A stretch of DNA of 64,000 nucleotides from Palsa-504 sp963744575 (GCA_963744575.1 CAVUUF010000011.1:38808-102807), one strand, 5' to 3'. Counted from the first letter of the stretch, positions 17,743 through 26,617 are shown. Notes: generated from the letters alone by a model not told the origin. Numbers and translations: made by a program.

Positions 17743-18129
17743 TCAGGGAATCGTCTGAGCCGACTTGTGCGCGGAGGCTGCACCGGTGCAGATCGTCGAC
17801 CAGGATCCCGTGCATGTGCCCTGGCCGCCGCCACGGCTGACGACCAGCGCGACCGCGATCAGCGCGATGGTGGTCACCAGCCACAGCAGTAGCGCGGCCC
17901 GCTGGAAGCCCAGGCGCTGGTACACCCGGCGGGTCAGGTGCGGTTCGCGGCGAGGCCGCCGCCGGGCCGGCTGCCGGGAGCCGGGCTGGATCTTCTCGCG
18001 GGCCGGCATCTCCTCGCCGGACGCCAGCCGGGTGAATATGGCCAGCCGCGCCGCCAGCGTGGGGTGAGAGCTGGTCAGACTGTCCCTGATTGAGTCCAGG
18101 GCCTGCTGCTCCCACGTGCTCAGGCTCAT
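17743..18129 (-). CDS. Small single-TM membrane protein (DUF3040-like)
   Basis: A 128-residue protein. The N-terminal helix MSLSTWEQQALDSIRDSLTSS resembles the start of DUF3040-type actinobacterial proteins; a basic segment (RQPARRRPRRE) precedes one transmembrane helix (AALLLWLVTTIALIAVALVV, ~80-99). The last ~28 residues contain two cysteines and would lie outside. ATG at 18129 has a GGAGGGAG ribosome site ~9 nt upstream. No partner gene is adjacent; both sides are decayed DNA. Function unknown. Confidence 0.7.
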   Translation of the reverse strand: MSLSTWEQQALDSIRDSLTSSHPTLAARLAIFTRLASGEEMPAREKIQPGSRQPARRRPRREPHLTRRVYQRLGFQRAALLLWLVTTIALIAVALVVSRGGGQGTCTGSWSTICTGAASAHKSAQTIP

Positions 18130-18327
18130 CTTCTGGCTCCCTCCGTTGCTTCGCCGTGGCCTTGAGTGGTCGCAGCGTCATGGAGAGCATTGCGATGGCC
18201 GAACAGGCAGGGGACGTCAACCCGGGACACCGGCGTCCCGGTACCGTATGGCGCCATCAGGATACCCAGGCCCCTGGGATGGGTGTGTCACTCCGCCAGG
18301 GAGCGCGGGACCGTCCGCGGATTCTGG

Positions 18328-18924
18328 TCAACCCCCCGGGACCTGGTCTGGCGACCCCAGTGCCGATACTCGCGCTGGCCTCATGGAAATGGCCCCCGGC
18401 GGGGGAGCAGGCGCCAGTTGCTCGGCCTCGCCGGCCACCTCGGCGACGAGCAGGACCTGAGCGCCGGACGGCGCCTCGTCCAGGATCGTGCCGACGGCGG
18501 GCAGCGCGGTCTCGTCGGCCACCAGCAGGGTCCAGTCGGCGTCCGGATCAATCCGGTAGGCGCCGCGCGCGCCGGTGACCACCACCCGGTCGCCGGCCCG
18601 GGCCGCCGCCGCCCACGCCGACGCCGGGCCGCTGTCGCCGTGCAGCACGAAGTCCACGACCAGCCGCAGGCCGGCCCGGTCGACGTAGCGGGGCGTGTAA
18701 GTGCGCCGCAGCGGGCGGGGTTCCGGCCAGGCGGGCCCGTCAGGTCCCGGCTCCGGCACGGTGACCTCCGCCTGCCCCGGCACGGGCAGCAGCAGCTTGA
18801 AATGCGTCGCGGGCCCGTCCTCGGGATACTCGGCGAGCTTGTCGCCGGTGAAGGTGATCCGCTGGGGCCGCACATGGGAATGGCGGGGCGCGTGAGGCTG
18901 CTGCGACTTTTGCTGGACGCGCAT
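18328..18924 (-). pseudogene. Truncated siderophore-interacting (FAD/NAD(P)-binding) protein gene
   Basis: The reading frame matches siderophore-interacting ferric reductases: PQRITFTGDKLAEYPEDGPATHFKLLLP, RTYTPRYVD (the FAD-binding RxYT motif), VDFVLHGDSGPASAWAAAARAGD and TLLVADETALPAVGTILD. The match ends near 18415 after VAEVAGEAEQL; the last ~90 residues of an intact enzyme, including the C-terminal YW segment, are missing and replaced by unrelated sequence. The usual N-terminus is also short. It would reduce ferric siderophores in the cytoplasm if intact; here it is probably dead. Confidence 0.55.
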
Positions 18925-19239
18925 CTTCGCCCTAGCTTCTTCACCACGCAGGAAATGCTGGCCCTGGCCCGCGACGCCGGTCTCGTCTCCGCGGCCGTGC
19001 CAAACGAGCGCTACGTCACCGTGGCCGGAGGGCCTGTCTCGGCCTCCCGCAGGCCGCTACCACGATCCGGTCGACGACCTCGGCAAGAACCGGCCGGCTC
19101 ACGTCATAGCGGCGGACCATCCTGCGCCGCCGGACGCCCTCCTGGGATTCCGCGCCAGCAAGCAATACCAGCCGCGGCCTCCCGCATGACGCTGGATAGG
19201 GTGCTGTGCTGTGCGGTTCTGACTGTGAGGAGGACGCCG
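18925..19239. other. Decayed intergenic region with possible methyltransferase fragment
   Basis: The plus strand at ~18936-19020 reads FFTTQEMLALARDAGLVSAAVPNERY, which resembles the C-terminal part of an SAM-dependent methyltransferase, without start or stop. The remainder up to the ribosome site at 19228 shows nothing recognisable. Confidence 0.25.
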
Positions 19240-19989
19240 ATGCCTGCGCCTGATGATGACCGCTTCTTTGCCGAGCTGCGGGCGTGCACGGCGGAACTCG
19301 CCCGGATCGTCGACGGTGACCTGGGACGACCGGTGCCCACCTGCCCGGAGTGGACGTTCCGGCAGCTGGCCACCCATGTCGGGCGCGGTCACCGGTGGGC
19401 GGCCCAGATCGTGGCCACCAGGGCGACCGCGCCGATCCCGACGCGCGAGGTGGCAGACGGGAAGCTGCCCGAGGACCCGGCGCGGCACGCGCAATGGCTG
19501 AACGCGGGCGCGGACCAGGTCATCGAGGCTGTCACGGCCGCCGGGAGCGAACCGGTGTGGACGATGACCGGCATGCGCCCGGCCAGTTTCTGGGCGCGCC
19601 GCCGGGCCCACGAGGCCGCCGTGCACCTGGCCGACGCTCAGCTCGCGGCCGGGCGGGACGTCGCCCTGGCCCCGGAGGACGCCGCGGACGCCGTCGACGA
19701 ATGGCTCGCCCTCGCCGCCGCACGCACCAACCTGCGTGGAGACGGCCAGAGCCTGCATTTCCACGCCACCGACCCCGGGCTGGCCGGTACCGGCGAGTGG
19801 CTGGTCACCCGTACCCCGTCCGGCGTCACCGTCGGTCACGGCCACGCCAAAGCCGACGTCGCGGTACGCGGGCCCGCGGCCAGCCTGCTGCTCGTCCTGA
19901 CCCGTCGGCTGCCGTCCTCCGACCCCGCCGTCGAGACCCTCGGCGAGCAGGCACTTTTTGCCGACTGGCTCCTGCAGACGCCGTACTAA
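19240..19989 (+). CDS. Maleylpyruvate isomerase family mycothiol-dependent protein
   Basis: A 249-residue DinB-fold protein with the mycothiol-dependent maleylpyruvate isomerase N-terminal domain: FFAELRACTAELARIVDGDLGRPVPTCPEWTFRQLATHVGRGHRW, then RRRAHEAAVHLADA carrying the second metal-binding histidine, and a C-terminal SCP2-like part ending ALFADWLLQTPY. Members use mycothiol as cofactor for isomerisation or S-transfer; the substrate here is unknown. The ATG at 19240 is chosen because of its GAGGAGG site; the reading frame extends back to 18166 but that part has no coding resemblance. It converges with the FAD oxidoreductase on the other strand. Confidence 0.85.
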   Translation: MPAPDDDRFFAELRACTAELARIVDGDLGRPVPTCPEWTFRQLATHVGRGHRWAAQIVATRATAPIPTREVADGKLPEDPARHAQWLNAGADQVIEAVTAAGSEPVWTMTGMRPASFWARRRAHEAAVHLADAQLAAGRDVALAPEDAADAVDEWLALAAARTNLRGDGQSLHFHATDPGLAGTGEWLVTRTPSGVTVGHGHAKADVAVRGPAASLLLVLTRRLPSSDPAVETLGEQALFADWLLQTPY

Positions 19990-20020
19990 CGGATCCCGGA
20001 TCCAGCGCCTGGCGCGGTGG

Positions 20021-21418
20021 TTACCGCGTCGTGCCGGTGAGGAGCGGTGGGGGCGGGCTGGCCGCCGCCGGGGATGGGACGCGGCGGGCGCGCAGGTTCC
20101 CGGTGAGCACACGCCGCACCGTGCCCGGGCGCAGCAGCCGGGCGGGCGAGTCGAGTAGCCCGGTCACGCGCAGGAACTGCTGGGTGAGTACCGGGTCGCG
20201 TTCGGCTGCGGCCTGCAGGGCGCCGATGTAGACGTTGATCATGCGCGCCGGCCAGGGGCGGGGCGCCACCACCGACGGGATGGCCAGGTCGGCGCCCGTG
20301 GCCAGCTGCCAGGCGAGGTTGACCGGCTTGGCGGCAGCCCGGAAGTATCGCCGGGCTAGGTCAGCCTGGCCGCCGGCCAGGCTGTCCCGCAGCGCGGCCG
20401 CTTCCAGCGCGGCGACCGACATGCCCTGCCCGTAGATCGGATTGAACGAGCAGATCGCGTCGCCGATGACCACCAGGCCGCCGGGGAACCGGCGCAGCCG
20501 CTCATATCGCCGCCGTAGGTTGGCCGGGAACCGGTGGGCCCGGATGTCGTCGAGCGGGGTGGCGTCGGCGATGGCGGCGTACACGTGCGCCGGGGCGATG
20601 CCGCGAGCGAAGGCCAGGAACCCGTCCGGGTCGGTCGGCGGGTGATGACCGGTGTACCCGGCCAGGGTCAGGATCCACCGGTCGTCTTCCTGGGCGAACA
20701 GCGCCAGGGCGGTCGGCCGGGTGGGCTCGGTGCCGATCAGGATCAGCTTCTGCTCGCCCAGCGCCCTGGGGCGCAGCCGCAGGTGACGGCTGGCGTACAT
20801 GAGGTCGACCCGGACCTGCTCCTCGGCCGGCGCGTCGTAGCCCATCTCCCTGAGCCAGGCCGGGGTCCGCCCGCCGCGGCCGGTCGCGTCGACGACCAGG
20901 TCGGCCGCGATTTCCTCGTCCCCGCCGCCGTGCGGACACACCCGTATGCCGGTGACGCGGTCCCGGGCCGGCGTCGTGACCAGGCTGGTCACCGCGCACT
21001 GGTCCTTGACCGACACATTGCCCAGTGCCCGGACCCTACGGCGGACCTGGGCTTCCAGGTACGGCCGGCTGGCCAGGTAAGCAGGATCGGCGGGGCCGGC
21101 CGGGTCGCCGTCCCGGCATAGCAGGTGACCGGCCGCCGAAAACCACATCTCCCGGGGACTGCCGAGGGCCGGCACCCCGGCCGCCGCCAGGTCGGCCAGC
21201 AGCCCCGGCAGCAGCTCGTCGAGGATCTGCGCGCCGCGTACCAGCAGCGCATGCGCATGCCGGCCCTGCGGAACTCCCTGCCGGTCGGCCACGTCGGCCG
21301 GCAGCAGGTCACGGTCGACGACCGTCACCCGCTGATAGGCGTCCGCCAGCACCCCGGCCGCCAGCAGCCCGCCCATGCTGGCCCCGAGGACCACAGCGTG
21401 GTCACCAATCTTTCGCAT
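20021..21418 (-). CDS. FAD-dependent oxidoreductase (monooxygenase-like)
   Basis: A 465-residue flavoprotein. The N-terminal Rossmann motif is VVLGASMGGLLAAGVLAD (~9-26); a GD motif for FAD ribityl binding is GGLVVIGDAICSFNPIYGQGMSVAALEA (~325-352), as in squalene monooxygenase and p-hydroxybenzoate hydroxylase-like enzymes. ADLVVDATGRGGRTPAWL is the central FAD/substrate segment. It probably hydroxylates or epoxidises a hydrophobic substrate. The ATG at 21418 (MRKIGDHAVV) is preferred; the frame continues to 21844 but that extension lies antisense to the DedA remnant. Substrate unknown. Confidence 0.85.
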   Translation of the reverse strand: MRKIGDHAVVLGASMGGLLAAGVLADAYQRVTVVDRDLLPADVADRQGVPQGRHAHALLVRGAQILDELLPGLLADLAAAGVPALGSPREMWFSAAGHLLCRDGDPAGPADPAYLASRPYLEAQVRRRVRALGNVSVKDQCAVTSLVTTPARDRVTGIRVCPHGGGDEEIAADLVVDATGRGGRTPAWLREMGYDAPAEEQVRVDLMYASRHLRLRPRALGEQKLILIGTEPTRPTALALFAQEDDRWILTLAGYTGHHPPTDPDGFLAFARGIAPAHVYAAIADATPLDDIRAHRFPANLRRRYERLRRFPGGLVVIGDAICSFNPIYGQGMSVAALEAAALRDSLAGGQADLARRYFRAAAKPVNLAWQLATGADLAIPSVVAPRPWPARMINVYIGALQAAAERDPVLTQQFLRVTGLLDSPARLLRPGTVRRVLTGNLRARRVPSPAAASPPPPLLTGTTR

Positions 21419-21569
21419 CACGACCTGAACCCCCTGATCTAGTCGCGGTTGGCTGGCACAGTCCGCACGCTGGCCGCCTGCCGTCCACCCCCGGGCGGCA
21501 CCGCCGCCGGCTGATACCTGCCAGAGAGGCCCAGCGCCGCTCCTGATACACGCCTCGCGGCAGACGAGA

Positions 21570-22100
21570 GTGTGGTTGCCGGAGGCGGCCCTTGGGACTG
21601 ACCCTGCCGCCGCGGCGGCCAGGCGGGCTGCCGGGGCGGCGACACGCGGACGACCAGGGCTGGCGCTCGGGCGCGGGACGCCGGGGCTGCGGACGCTCAC
21701 GGTGATCGCCGCCGCCGTCTCGGGGCTGAACGGGCGGCGCGCGCTGCCCGCGCTCATCCTGGGGAGCAGCGTGTTCCTCCAGCTCCACCTGGTGCTCGGC
21801 CTGCTGTTCGGCCCGGTGGCTGACCAGGCCTTCAACCAGGCCAAGGGCCCGGCGCTGGCCGCCGTGGCCGTGCTGGTCGCCGGCGCGCTGATCTACTGGC
21901 GGGTCAGGCGGCGACGGCGGATGGCCGCGCCCGCGGCCTGGACGGAGGCGGCCTGCCCCGCGTGCGTCGGCCTGAGCGTGCTCGCCGGGCGCGTGCCAGA
22001 CCTGGCCGGGCTGTCCCGGCTGGATCCCGAAGACCCGGCTATCCCTGCGGGCCGGCCCGGCCCGGGGCCCGACGACGAGCCGAACGTCCTGGTGCGGTAG
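21570..22100 (+). pseudogene. 5'-truncated DedA-family membrane protein remnant
   Basis: Residues ~40-115 match the C-terminal half of DedA-type membrane proteins: TPGLRTLTVIAAAVSGLNGRRALPALILGSSVF, then LHLVLGLLFGPVADQAFNQAKGPALAAVAVLVAGALIYW, two membrane spans and a basic tail. The N-terminal ~100 residues with the first re-entrant loop are absent, and the codons before TPGLR do not look like DedA. The frame is open to 22100. Likely a non-functional 3' fragment; a short expressed peptide cannot be excluded. Confidence 0.45.
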
Positions 22101-22120
22101 CCACAGCGCCCGCTGGGCGC

Positions 22121-22663
22121 TTACCCGGCCGAATCGGCCCGGATCGAGGCCCGGATCGCGTCCTCGAGCCCCTCCAGCGGGAACTTGCCGTCGATGCGCT
22201 GTCCGTCGACGTAGAACTTCGGGGTGGCGTTGACGCCGTTCCGGACGCCTTCCTGCACGTCACGCCCGATCTTCGCGGCGTGGGCGCCGCCGGTGACCTC
22301 CTGGCCGAACCGGTCCACGTCCAGCACCAGGTCCCTGGCATAGGCCAGCAGCGAGTCGAGATCGAGGCGGGACGAGGGCCGCAGCAGGAGCTCGTACATC
22401 TCCCAGAACCTGCCCTGGGCCGCGGCCGCCTCGGCCGCCTCCGCGGCCTGCTCGGCGTGCGGGTGCAACTGCGGGATGGGAAAGTTCCGGAACACGAACC
22501 GGATCGATCCCGGATACAGGTCGAGCATCCGGCGCACGTCCCGGGCCGCTCCCCGGCAGTAGGGACACTCGTAGTCGCCGTACTCCAGGACCGTGACGGG
22601 CGCGTCGTCCGGCCCGAGTACATGGTCATCGCCGGTGACCTGCGGCACGGTGAAGTTCTCCAC
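22121..22663 (-). CDS. DsbA-family thioredoxin-fold protein
   Basis: A 180-residue thioredoxin-fold disulfide oxidoreductase with the redox motif CPYC in EYGDYECPYCRG (~30-41) and the cis-Pro loop ATPKFYVDGQRIDG near residue 150. No signal peptide or TM is seen, so it is likely cytoplasmic, as for FrnE/DsbA-like proteins with NhaA-type partners. The start was decided by the ribosome site: GTG at 22663 (VENFTVPQV) follows ACGGAGGAG by ~5 nt, while the upstream ATG at 22708 and the frame start at 22804 have none. It may reduce or isomerise disulfides or metabolise small thiols. Confidence 0.88.
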   Translation of the reverse strand: MENFTVPQVTGDDHVLGPDDAPVTVLEYGDYECPYCRGAARDVRRMLDLYPGSIRFVFRNFPIPQLHPHAEQAAEAAEAAAAQGRFWEMYELLLRPSSRLDLDSLLAYARDLVLDVDRFGQEVTGGAHAAKIGRDVQEGVRNGVNATPKFYVDGQRIDGKFPLEGLEDAIRASIRADSAG

Positions 22664-23008
22664 CCTCGCTCCTCCGTCAGTGCGGCTCACGTGAGATACG
22701 CCAAGCATCACCGTGTCGCCGACGGCCCCAATCGTCAAGTCGGGGAACCCGGCGAAGTCTTTCCGTGATGCGTCGCCGGAAGAACCGCGCGCGGCTACAC
22801 TCAAGCTGGCCTAGCCACTGCGTCGCCTGATGCAGCGCGGGAGTGCCTTGCCGTTCTGCGGTTTCAACGGGCATTCAGTTGACGCTGAACCGGCTTGCAG
22901 GTGATACTCGGTGGTTTCCGGGGTCGAGAGCTGGCGTGTCCGCTACGGTTGCGGCCAGGGCTTCCGTGGCAAGCCGCAGAACCTTCCCCGTTCTCGTCCC
23001 GGCCCCGT

Positions 23009-23050
23009 GTGTCGCACGAAAGGAACAATGTGTCGCACGAAAGCAACAAC
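23009..23050 (+). repeat. 21-bp in-frame tandem repeat spanning candidate start codons
   Basis: Two tandem 21-bp units (23009-23029 and 23030-23050) differ at two positions. Each begins GTGTCGCAC and contains GAAAG. Both GTGs and the ATG at 23051 are in the same frame, so the duplication adds seven codons (MSHE-type) and offers three possible starts for the methyltransferase. Confidence 0.85.
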
Positions 23051-23608
23051 ATGACCTGGCTGGATAATTCGCTGCAGCGGTGGCGGATCCGGATGGCCCT
23101 GCGCGAGCTGCCGAAGGGCGCGCGCGTCCTTGATATCGGCACGTATGACGGCACGCTGTTCCGTGAGGCGGGGGTCTCCGGGGTCGGCATCGACCCGGAG
23201 CTGCAGGCGACGGCCCCGGTGCCCGGCGTGACGCTGGTGAAGGGCTTGTTCCCCGAAGACCTTCCCGCGCTGCCGGATGAGTCATTCGGCGCGGCCACCG
23301 CGCTGGCGGTCATCGAGCACATCCCCGAAGGCGACCTGCAGGGCTGGGCTAAGGCCATTGCCCGGCTGGTGGCTCCCGGGGGCGTGATGATCATGACCGT
23401 GCCGGCCCCGACGGTTGACAAGATCCTGCACGTGCTCATCAGGCTTCACCTGGCCGCAGGGATGGAGGCTCATCAGCATCACGGGTTCGAGCCGAGCAGC
23501 CTCGACACCATCTTCGGCGCTCCGCTGTGGCAGCGGATGAAGCACCGCACGTTCCAGCTGGGCCTGAATAATCTCTACGTCTTCAAGCGCACCTCGCATC
23601 CGCTCTGA
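23030..23608 (+). CDS. Class I SAM-dependent methyltransferase
   Basis: A ~185-193-residue methyltransferase. The SAM motif I is ARVLDIGTYDGTLFREAG, the acidic end of strand 2 GVGIDPEL, motif around strand 4 SFGAATALAVIEHIPEG, and motif post-III LVAPGGVMIMTVPAP. The substrate is unknown; the sequence belongs to the broad methyltransferase-11/UbiE type. Start is ambiguous among in-frame GTG 23009, GTG 23030 and ATG 23051 because of a 21-bp tandem duplication; GTG 23030 has AAAGGA about 6 nt upstream. Convergent with the ECF sigma gene. Confidence 0.85.
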   Translation: MSHESNNMTWLDNSLQRWRIRMALRELPKGARVLDIGTYDGTLFREAGVSGVGIDPELQATAPVPGVTLVKGLFPEDLPALPDESFGAATALAVIEHIPEGDLQGWAKAIARLVAPGGVMIMTVPAPTVDKILHVLIRLHLAAGMEAHQHHGFEPSSLDTIFGAPLWQRMKHRTFQLGLNNLYVFKRTSHPL

Positions 23609-23626
23609 GCGCACTGACCCGCGAGC

Positions 23627-24166
23627 TCAGTCGCCCGGCGGGCGTAGCCTGGCATGAAGTGACGACATCGCCTGCGCGGCGTGGCTCCTGATGGCGGCCG
23701 GGCTCATCCCGGTCGCCGAGGCGATCTCGGGCTCGGACAGTTCGGCGAAGTAGCGCAGGACCATGACCTCGCGCTGGCAGGCGGGAAGGGCCCGCAGCGC
23801 CGCCACCACGGGAGAACCCGGCCACGGGAGGCTGGTGCCGCTTTCCCGGCCGGCGCCGGGCGTACCCTCGGCGGGCGAGAGCCGCGCTGCCGCCCGGCAC
23901 TGACGGATCACCCAGCGGCGCAGGTAAGCCAGCGCGGCTTCGGTATCAGGGAGCGCACGCCATCTCTCGTGCACGGCGGCGAATGAGTCCTGCACGATTT
24001 CTTCCGCGGTTGCCAGGTCGCCGACCAGCAGGGCGGCGAGCCGGACCAGCGGCCGGTAATGCGTCTGGTACAGCGTGGTCATCGCCTGGTCGGCATCCCG
24101 GGCGTCCCGCCACCTGGCCGGCCCGCTCGGCGGCTCCCGGCCCGGCTGTATCTTCCTGGTCTGCAT
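23627..24166 (-). CDS. ECF-family RNA polymerase sigma factor
   Basis: A 179-residue group 4 sigma factor. Region 2 reads YQTHYRPLVRLAALLVGDLATAEEIVQDSFAAVHERW (~33-70); region 4 is ALRALPACQREVMVLRYFAELSEPEIASATGMSPAAIRSHAAQAMSSL, with the helix-turn-helix for -35 recognition at its end. No anti-sigma factor gene is adjacent; the methyltransferase downstream is on the other strand. The ATG at 24166 is used. The signal controlling it cannot be told from context. Confidence 0.9.
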   Translation of the reverse strand: MQTRKIQPGREPPSGPARWRDARDADQAMTTLYQTHYRPLVRLAALLVGDLATAEEIVQDSFAAVHERWRALPDTEAALAYLRRWVIRQCRAAARLSPAEGTPGAGRESGTSLPWPGSPVVAALRALPACQREVMVLRYFAELSEPEIASATGMSPAAIRSHAAQAMSSLHARLRPPGD

Positions 24167-24278
24167 GAGTAATTAGTGCTCGCGGACCCATTCGATGCGC
24201 GTGGACATCACCTGGCCCACGATAACGCGCTCACTTGATCAGTCGACCTTGCAGGACTGAGACGCCGGCCGCCTGGGC

Positions 24279-24620
24279 ATGATCATCTTCGTGCCGGTAT
24301 CCATTTTCGAACACAAGCCCGAATTCTGCCCGTTCGGTCACGAGCTGTGGCCGGGACGAGCGCAGGTCAGCTGGAAGCCCTGCATCTGCGCACCCGCCCG
24401 GGAGGGAGCCGAACGGGGCCGCGGCATGGGTCACGTCCGGGTGTCCTGCCGGACCTGCCATGACCAGCTCAGGCAGACCACGTTCTACGAGCCGCCGCAC
24501 GACATCAGGCACCACCAGGCTGGACCCCAGGCCCCCCTGGTCAGTCAAGATTTAAAACACGGAACGTCCCGGAGCCGGGGAAGACTCAGAACCGTCACCA
24601 ACCAGAAGGAGCGTCGATGA
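24279..24620 (+). CDS. Small conserved Cys-rich protein
   Basis: A 113-residue protein with a zinc-ribbon-like arrangement: CPFGH (~17-21), WKPCICAPAREGAERGRGMGH (~32-52), CRTCHD (~57-62) and YEPPHD. I recognise the core as a conserved actinobacterial small hypothetical family. Residues after ~75 look unrelated to it and may be a read-on tail. Its stop codon overlaps the start of the downstream alcohol dehydrogenase (ATGA at 24617-24620), suggesting translational coupling. Ribosome site is weak. No known function. Confidence 0.5.
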   Translation: MIIFVPVSIFEHKPEFCPFGHELWPGRAQVSWKPCICAPAREGAERGRGMGHVRVSCRTCHDQLRQTTFYEPPHDIRHHQAGPQAPLVSQDLKHGTSRSRGRLRTVTNQKERR

Positions 24621-25728
24621 AGACCAAGGCCGCTGTCGTCTACGAGCCGGGTAAGCGCATCGAGATCGAAGAGCTCGACCTAGACGGCCCGAAGGACGGT
24701 GAGGTTCTGATCCGGTACACCCACGCGGGGCTGTGCCACTCCGACGTCCACATCGCGCACGGTGATCTCCCGGCGCGGCTGCCCATGGTGCTCGGCCATG
24801 AGGGTGCCGGGATCATCGAGGACGTCGGCCCGGGAGTGACCCGGGTGCAGCCCGGCACCACGTCGTGTGCTCGTTCATCCCGAACTGCGGCGTCTGCCGC
24901 TACTGCGCTACCGGCCGCCAGTCCATCTGCGACATGGGCGCGACCATCCTCGAGGGTTACCTGCCCGGTGAGCGGTTCCCCTTCACCGGGCCCCGCGGCC
25001 AGTACGGCGGCATGTGCATGCTCGGCACGTTCAGCCAGTACGGCGTGATCAGCCAGACCTCGGCCGTCAAGGTCGACGACGACCTGCCGCTGGACAAGGC
25101 CGTGCTGGTCGGCTGCGGCGTGCCGACCGGGTGGGGGTCCGCCGTGAACAGCGCTGACGTCGCTCCCGGCGACACGGTGGCGATCTACGGCGTGGGCGGC
25201 ATCGGCATCAACGCGGTGCAGGGCGCCCGCTACGCCGGCGCGAAGAACGTCGTCGCCATCGACCCGCTGGAGAACAAGCGGGAGAAGGCGATGGAGCTCG
25301 GCGCGACCCACGCGTTCGGCACGGCCGAGGAGGCGCAGGCGGCCATCACCGAGATGACCAGGGGCCAGGGCGCCGACTCGGCCATCCTGACCGTCGACCT
25401 CATGACGGCCGAGGTCGTGGAGGCCGGGTTCAACGCCATCGGCAAGGGCGGCGTCGTCGTGGTGACCGGGCTGAACAAGCTGGAGCTGCCGACCGTCACG
25501 GTCTCGGGGTCCGTCCTGACCCTGTTCCGCAAGACGGTGAAGGGCAGCCTGTTCGGCGACTGCAACCCGACCACCGACATCCCCAGGATCCTCGGCCTGT
25601 ACCAGGCGGGCGACCTCAAGCTCGACGAGATCATCACCCAGACCTACACCCTGGACCAGGTCAACGAGGGCTACGACGACCTGCTGGCCGGCAAGAACGT
25701 CCGCGGCGTCATCGTCCACGAGCACTGA
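24617..25728 (+). pseudogene. NDMA-dependent alcohol dehydrogenase interrupted by a 1-nt frameshift
   Basis: Zinc-dependent medium-chain dehydrogenase of the NDMA-dependent actinobacterial type. The first frame (24617-~24856) gives MKTKAAVVYEPGKRIEIEEL, the catalytic-zinc Cys in GLCHSDVHIAHGD and GHEGAG; the second frame (from ~24857) gives CSFIPNCGVCRYCATGRQSICD with the four structural-zinc cysteines, the NAD motif YGVGGIGINAVQGARYAG, and ends VIVHEH. The join expects GDHVVCSF but one base (a G after 24856) is missing. All else is intact, so either the gene was just inactivated or the base call is wrong. Start ATG follows AAGGAG. It is followed with a 1-nt gap by a MoxR gene. If functional it oxidises alcohols with tightly bound NAD. 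Confidence 0.82.
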
Positions 25729-25729
25729 C

Positions 25730-26617
25730 TTGCCGATACCCGTCGTCGGGCGCCAGCGCGAGCTGGAACTGGTGCGAGCCGCCCTCGCGTCTGGCGCCCA
25801 CATCCTGCTCGAGGGGCCGCCGGGCACCGGCAAGTCCACCCTGCTGCGGCAGGTCGCGGCGTCCAGGCACACCGAGTTCGTGCTGGTCGAAGGCAGCGCC
25901 GAACTGACCCCGGCCCGCCTCGTCGGCTCCTTCGACCCAGCGCTGGTGCTCGAGCAGGGCTACCGGCCGGAGAACTTCTCCGACGGGCCGCTGGTCCGGG
26001 CCATGCGCGAGGGCGGCCTGCTGTACGTCGAGGAGCTCAACCGGGTCCCGGAAGAGACGGTCAACGTCCTGCTCACCGTCATGTCCGAGGGCGAGATCAA
26101 CGTGCCGCGGCTCGGCCGGGTCGCCGCCGACGAGAGCTTCCGGCTGGTCGCGGCCATGAACCCGTACGACTCGGTGGGCACGTCCCGGCTGTCGATGGCG
26201 CTGTACGACCGGACCTGCCGGGTCGCCGTCGGCTACCAGGACGCCGAGCACGAACGGCAGATCGTGCAGCTCGCGGCCTCTCAGGCCAAGCAGGCGCTGG
26301 TCACCGAGGCGGTCGAGCTGGCCCGGGCCACCCGCGAGCACCCCGACCTGCGCTCGGGCGCCTCGGTCCGCGGCGCCATCGATTACGCCCGGCTGGTCCC
26401 CGAGCTGACCGAGATCCGGGCCGTCCCCGCCGACGACTGGCAGGCGGGCCTGGACGCGGCGCTGACCACCCTGTCCGGGCGGGTGCGGCGGCACGAGTCC
26501 TGCCAGCGCTCGGCCGACCAGATTATCGAGGAGATCTTCCGGCGCGTCCGGGTCCTGCCCATTCCCGGCGCCCAGGCCGGCGAGCCGCCAAGGGGTGAGA
26601 GCAGCCCGGGGGAATGA
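25730..26617 (+). CDS. MoxR-family AAA+ ATPase
   Basis: A 295-residue AAA+ ATPase. Walker A is GPPGTGKST (~27-35), Walker B LLYVEELNRV (~102-111), sensor 1 FRLVAAMNP. MoxR proteins work with a von Willebrand factor A partner as chaperones that insert metal cofactors or activate enzymes; the partner is the next gene, overlapping by ATGA. The start is TTG at 25730, right after the dehydrogenase stop, with weak ribosome site, so translation is probably coupled. Client enzyme is not known; the dehydrogenase upstream and FAD oxidase downstream are candidates by position only. Confidence 0.9.
   Translation: MPIPVVGRQRELELVRAALASGAHILLEGPPGTGKSTLLRQVAASRHTEFVLVEGSAELTPARLVGSFDPALVLEQGYRPENFSDGPLVRAMREGGLLYVEELNRVPEETVNVLLTVMSEGEINVPRLGRVAADESFRLVAAMNPYDSVGTSRLSMALYDRTCRVAVGYQDAEHERQIVQLAASQAKQALVTEAVELARATREHPDLRSGASVRGAIDYARLVPELTEIRAVPADDWQAGLDAALTTLSGRVRRHESCQRSADQIIEEIFRRVRVLPIPGAQAGEPPRGESSPGE

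Noticed and set aside
18166..19239. 5' extension of the maleylpyruvate-isomerase-like gene
   Set aside because: No family resemblance, and a strong ribosome site defines the start at 19240; part of it is antisense to the siderophore-protein remnant.
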